A DNA stretch of 17,462 bases from Dehalococcoidia bacterium (GTDB lineage: Bacteria; Chloroflexota; Dehalococcoidia; GIF9; UBA5629), in NCBI GenBank assembly GCA_012961565.1, contig DTZC01000064.1, positions 1 through 17,462 of the forward strand, in the 5' to 3' direction. The position numbers and the translations under genes were made by a program. The notes under the pieces are model-generated. The model was not told the DNA's origin, searched no databases, and saw only the letters and a list, made by a program, of their open reading frames with translations. Shown here in pieces: positions 15,336 through 17,462 of this stretch. Position 1 is the stretch's first letter; the number at the start of each line of letters is the position of its first letter.

Positions 15336-16211
15336 TCAGCTCTCAATAAACTCTCGTATGTAGGCACTAACAAGCGCTGGCTTCTCGTGGATTACCCAAT
15401 GTGAAGCATCTGGAACCCGTTTGATTGTCAAGTTAGGTACATACCTGTCAAGACCTTCGAGGTTGCCAGTAAGCAGATACCCGTCCTTCTCTCCCCAGAT
15501 TACCAGCGTCGGCACCTTAATCGTAAACAGAGAGGGGTCTGCAGTAAGCACCTCATCACTGTTACCAGTAAATGAGCCGAGCCGTGCTGCCCGGTAATAA
15601 TTCAGCCCACTGGTAAGCGCACCTGGCTGTGACCATGCTTCTACATATGCCTTCCGATCCTCCTCAGTGAAGTATCCCTGCTCCAGACCAACCGCCAAAA
15701 CACTCTTAACCAGTAAGGCATAGTTATCCTCAGCCAAGATGCGCTCTGCTTCAGGAGTTCGATGTACCAGAATATACTGGCTGGCTTTCTGCTGGGCTGG
15801 ATTGTCACAAAGTTCTCTGACAAACGTAACCGGATGCGGTGCATTGATGATAACCAGTTTCTCAAGATAATTCGGGTAACGCATTGCAAACGCCCAGGCT
15901 ACTGCCCCACCCCAATCATGACCGACAAGAATGAAACGCCTCTGCCCCAAGTATTCGGCAAGGGCACGAACATCCTCAACCAAACAGTTCATCCGATACT
16001 GCTCAACCTCAGCGGGCTTAGATGACAAATTGTAGCCACGCATGTCAGGAGCCACAGCCTGATAACGCTTGCTGAACTCAACAAGCTGCTTCCTCCACTC
16101 GTACCAGAACTCCGGGAAACCATGCAGGAACATTATCAACTTGCCTTTACCAGCAGTCACGTAGTGCAGTGTGACATTATTCACCTCAGCATACCCATGC
16201 TTGAGCTCCAT
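15336..16211 (-). CDS. Alpha/beta hydrolase, epoxide hydrolase / haloacetate dehalogenase-like
   Basis: 291 aa cytosolic alpha/beta hydrolase. From ATG 16211: oxyanion motif HGFP (30-33) followed by EFWYEWR, DMRGYNLSSKP (56-66), nucleophile elbow GHDWGG with Asp99, a lid Tyr pair in NYYRA (204-208), the acid candidate Asp243 in WGEKDGY, and His271 in DASHWV. An Asp nucleophile with HGxP and lid Tyr is the signature of epoxide hydrolases and related fluoroacetate dehalogenases; esterases would have Ser. A GTG two codons upstream (16217) is also possible, but AGGTAGGT is spaced better for ATG. A 74-base gap separates it from the downstream operon, so co-transcription is possible but not certain. 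Substrate unknown. Confidence 0.88.
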   Translation of the reverse strand: MELKHGYAEVNNVTLHYVTAGKGKLIMFLHGFPEFWYEWRKQLVEFSKRYQAVAPDMRGYNLSSKPAEVEQYRMNCLVEDVRALAEYLGQRRFILVGHDWGGAVAWAFAMRYPNYLEKLVIINAPHPVTFVRELCDNPAQQKASQYILVHRTPEAERILAEDNYALLVKSVLAVGLEQGYFTEEDRKAYVEAWSQPGALTSGLNYYRAARLGSFTGNSDEVLTADPSLFTIKVPTLVIWGEKDGYLLTGNLEGLDRYVPNLTIKRVPDASHWVIHEKPALVSAYIREFIES

Positions 16212-16304
16212 TTGCACCTACCTATGAGACTCTTACTCCCAGGATAGCCAAGTTCACAGTATACCCAAACCACTACCTACATGTCTAACTCCAGCAATGC
16301 GTGG

Positions 16305-16334
16305 TTATCAGGCTCGAACGCTTTTTGCTATAAT
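16305..16334 (+). promoter_or_regulatory. Candidate promoter with extended -10
   Basis: TGCTATAAT at 16326-16334 is a full consensus extended -10 (TGn plus TATAAT). TTATCA at 16305-16310 matches the -35 consensus at 4 of 6 positions with an 18-base spacer. The predicted start near 16341 would leave a leader of under 20 bases before the ATG at 16358. It lies in the 146-base divergent region between the hydrolase and the small Cys protein gene. Confidence 0.6.
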
Positions 16335-16357
16335 TATACAGAACCAGGGCAAAGAGA

Positions 16358-16600
16358 ATGACTAAGTCTAAACAACAGTTAGAAACGGAAGGGTGGAAAC
16401 TGGCTTCAATCACCAGCGGCGACCATCTCAAAAGGACTTTGGAGATGTACCAGGAACTTGGGATCGAAGTACATCTCGAAGAGACCACACCTGAGGAGTG
16501 CCAAGACTGTATTAAGTGCTTCACAACTGCCAATGAGGCTATCTATAGAATCTACACCAGAACAAAAATAGACGAAGTCCAATACCCCCATAACGACTGA
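16358..16600 (+). CDS. Small CxxCxxC protein, function unknown
   Basis: 80 aa soluble protein. The sequence is well composed for a real gene: a hydrophilic N-terminus, then EGWKLASITSGDHLKRTLEM (10-29) predicted helical, YQELGIEVHLEET, and a Cys cluster C48-x2-C51-x2-C54 (ECQDCIKCF) followed by ANEAIYRIYTRT. Three Cys at this spacing could bind a metal or an iron-sulfur cluster only with a further ligand or by dimerising. Similar small proteins are, as I recall, present in Chloroflexota genomes, but I cannot name a family. A consensus-like promoter lies directly upstream, while the ribosome site (GGGCAAAGAGA) is weak. The GltD-like flavoprotein gene starts 191 bases downstream on the same strand; a functional link is only a guess. 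Confidence 0.65.
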   Translation: MTKSKQQLETEGWKLASITSGDHLKRTLEMYQELGIEVHLEETTPEECQDCIKCFTTANEAIYRIYTRTKIDEVQYPHND

Positions 16601-16726
16601 CTAGAGGCGCTTAGCTGCTTCCATCTTAAAGTAAAGCACAAAGACAACCGTTATCGTCCACCTCGTCCACTCGACCTCAAAGGTAAGAACTTCAACCCGC
16701 TTCTGCCCTGTTTGCTGCCATGCCTA

Positions 16727-16755
16727 TTGCTTGCCAAGCACAGATTTGTTAAAAT
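16727..16755 (+). promoter_or_regulatory. Candidate promoter of the GltD-like gene
   Basis: TGTTAAAAT at 16747-16755 is an extended -10 (TGn plus TAAAAT, 5 of 6). TTGCTT at 16727-16732 is a weak -35 with a 17-base spacer. The start would fall near 16762, 30 bases before the ATG. An inverted repeat overlaps the -10. Confidence 0.4.
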
Positions 16756-16758
16756 CTG
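16741..16758. repeat. Perfect 7-bp inverted repeat over the -10 region
   Basis: CAGATTT (16741-16747) and AAATCTG (16752-16758) are exact reverse complements around a 4-base centre. The repeat covers the candidate -10 of the downstream flavoprotein gene, a position where a dimeric repressor would block RNA polymerase. It could also be a weak hairpin, but there is no T-tract for a terminator. Confidence 0.4.
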
Positions 16759-16791
16759 CTGAATTACCCGACAGCCAAAGGAGGGATAACC

Positions 16792-17462
16792 ATGTGGAAA
16801 ATAGATACCAGTGAGAGAGCTAGCGTCGAGCCAGCAATAAGACAACTACTACCTCCCTGTCAAGTCAGATGCCCTATCAATGAAGATATCCAGCGAACCA
16901 ACGTACTCATATCTCTTCTTCCCGAAGACGAGAGGTCAGCAAAGGCAGGGATAATCCAGATAGGCGATTATCTATATGATAAAAACCCCTTCTTCAACAT
17001 TTGTGGCTATATCTGCGGCTTGTGCGAACTTGAATGTAACTACAAGACCCTGGGTGGCTCAATAAGAAGAAGACTGCTGAAAAGATTCCTCTCTGACCAT
17101 TACACAGACTATCTTAAAGAGAAAGAACCACTACCCGTCACCAAAGATAAAGAAAAGGTTGCCATAATAGGCGGTGGTCCCGGTGGGCTTATGTGCGCCT
17201 ATATTCTGAGCAAGAAGGGGTACAAGCCCACTATCTTTGAATCGTCAGATAGGCTGGGGGGAGCACTCTGGTTCATACCTGATTACCGCTTCCTCAAAGT
17301 AATACTGAAGACAACTATAGACAACCTAATTAGAATTGCTAGCATAGATATCAAGTACAATGTCAAAGTGGGCAGCGACGGACTACCCATCAAGAAATTG
17401 AAGGACGATGGATACGAAGCAGTCTTCTATGCTGGTGGTACTCCATTTCCAAGACTACTGAC
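16792..17462 (+). CDS. GltD-like NAD(P)/FAD oxidoreductase, 3' partial
   Basis: First 223 residues of a flavoprotein related to the glutamate synthase small subunit and similar NAD(P)H-dependent oxidoreductases; the frame is open to the window end. The N-terminal iron-sulfur-binding domain shows C23-x3-C27 (CQVRCPINEDIQ) and C71-x3-C75-x2-C78-x3-C82 (the NPFFNICGYICG region). The FAD-binding Rossmann motif VAIIGGGPGG is at 123-132, followed by the Glu of IFES that normally contacts the FAD ribose, and DRLGGALWFIPDYR. The C-terminal NAD(P) domain lies outside the window. AAAGGAGGG precedes the ATG at 16792. It probably passes electrons between NAD(P)H and an iron-sulfur partner. Whether it is true glutamate synthase or an electron-bifurcating or CoA-pathway reductase subunit needs the missing part and the following gene. 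Confidence 0.85.
   Translation, partial: MWKIDTSERASVEPAIRQLLPPCQVRCPINEDIQRTNVLISLLPEDERSAKAGIIQIGDYLYDKNPFFNICGYICGLCELECNYKTLGGSIRRRLLKRFLSDHYTDYLKEKEPLPVTKDKEKVAIIGGGPGGLMCAYILSKKGYKPTIFESSDRLGGALWFIPDYRFLKVILKTTIDNLIRIASIDIKYNVKVGSDGLPIKKLKDDGYEAVFYAGGTPFPRLL

Overview
The window reads as part of the genome of an anaerobic bacterium with a large acyl-CoA catabolic repertoire. Gene content (single-chain CoA transferase, lipid-transfer-type thiolases paired with DUF35 zinc-ribbon/OB-fold proteins, a two-subunit-type methylmalonyl-CoA mutase, HypAB, iron-sulfur and GltD-like flavoproteins) fits uncultured Chloroflexota (Dehalococcoidia-like) or Desulfobacterota. That placement is an inference from gene content only. 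No mobile element, tRNA, rRNA or CRISPR array was seen.

Left arm (1-8274, + strand): a 5'-truncated fused class I CoA transferase; two adjacent thiolase-fold (Ltp/SCP2-thiolase-like) paralogues that keep a Cys but lack both catalytic His motifs; two DUF35 proteins overlapping by 4 bases; an HMG-CoA-synthase-like protein fused to a third DUF35 domain and lacking the expected Cys/Glu/His; one thiolase with the full Cys-His-His set; and a MaoC/hot-dog protein whose hydratase Asp/His positions are Phe. A candidate extended -10 promoter in the gap before the HMGS-like gene may split the arm into two transcripts. The arrangement resembles thiolase-DUF35 assemblies (archaeal thiolase/HMGS/DUF35, Ltp2-ChsH2 aldolase, BbsAB) and suggests a heteromeric machine that breaks or makes C-C bonds on a CoA-bound substrate.

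Right arm (15261 down to 8947, - strand): a tight operon of a short divergent 3-hydroxyacyl-CoA dehydrogenase-like protein without the catalytic His, an enoyl-CoA hydratase, a canonical 3-hydroxyacyl-CoA dehydrogenase, HypB, HypA, a multi-cluster iron-sulfur protein and the catalytic chain of methylmalonyl-CoA mutase. The hypBA pair has no hydrogenase gene nearby. The two arms converge on a frameshifted gene (8286-8818, -) that can be reconstructed as a Cys-rich protein resembling DUF6125.

Far right: an epoxide-hydrolase-like alpha/beta hydrolase (-), then, divergently, a small CxxCxxC protein with a good candidate promoter, and the start of a GltD-like NAD(P)/FAD oxidoreductase that runs off the window end. 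A perfect 7-bp inverted repeat overlaps the candidate -10 of the last gene.

Taken together, the genes could activate an acyl group (CoA transferase), carry it through hydration, dehydrogenation and C-C cleavage, and feed methylmalonyl-CoA into succinyl-CoA, with the FeS and flavin proteins handling electrons. The substrate cannot be read from the sequence.
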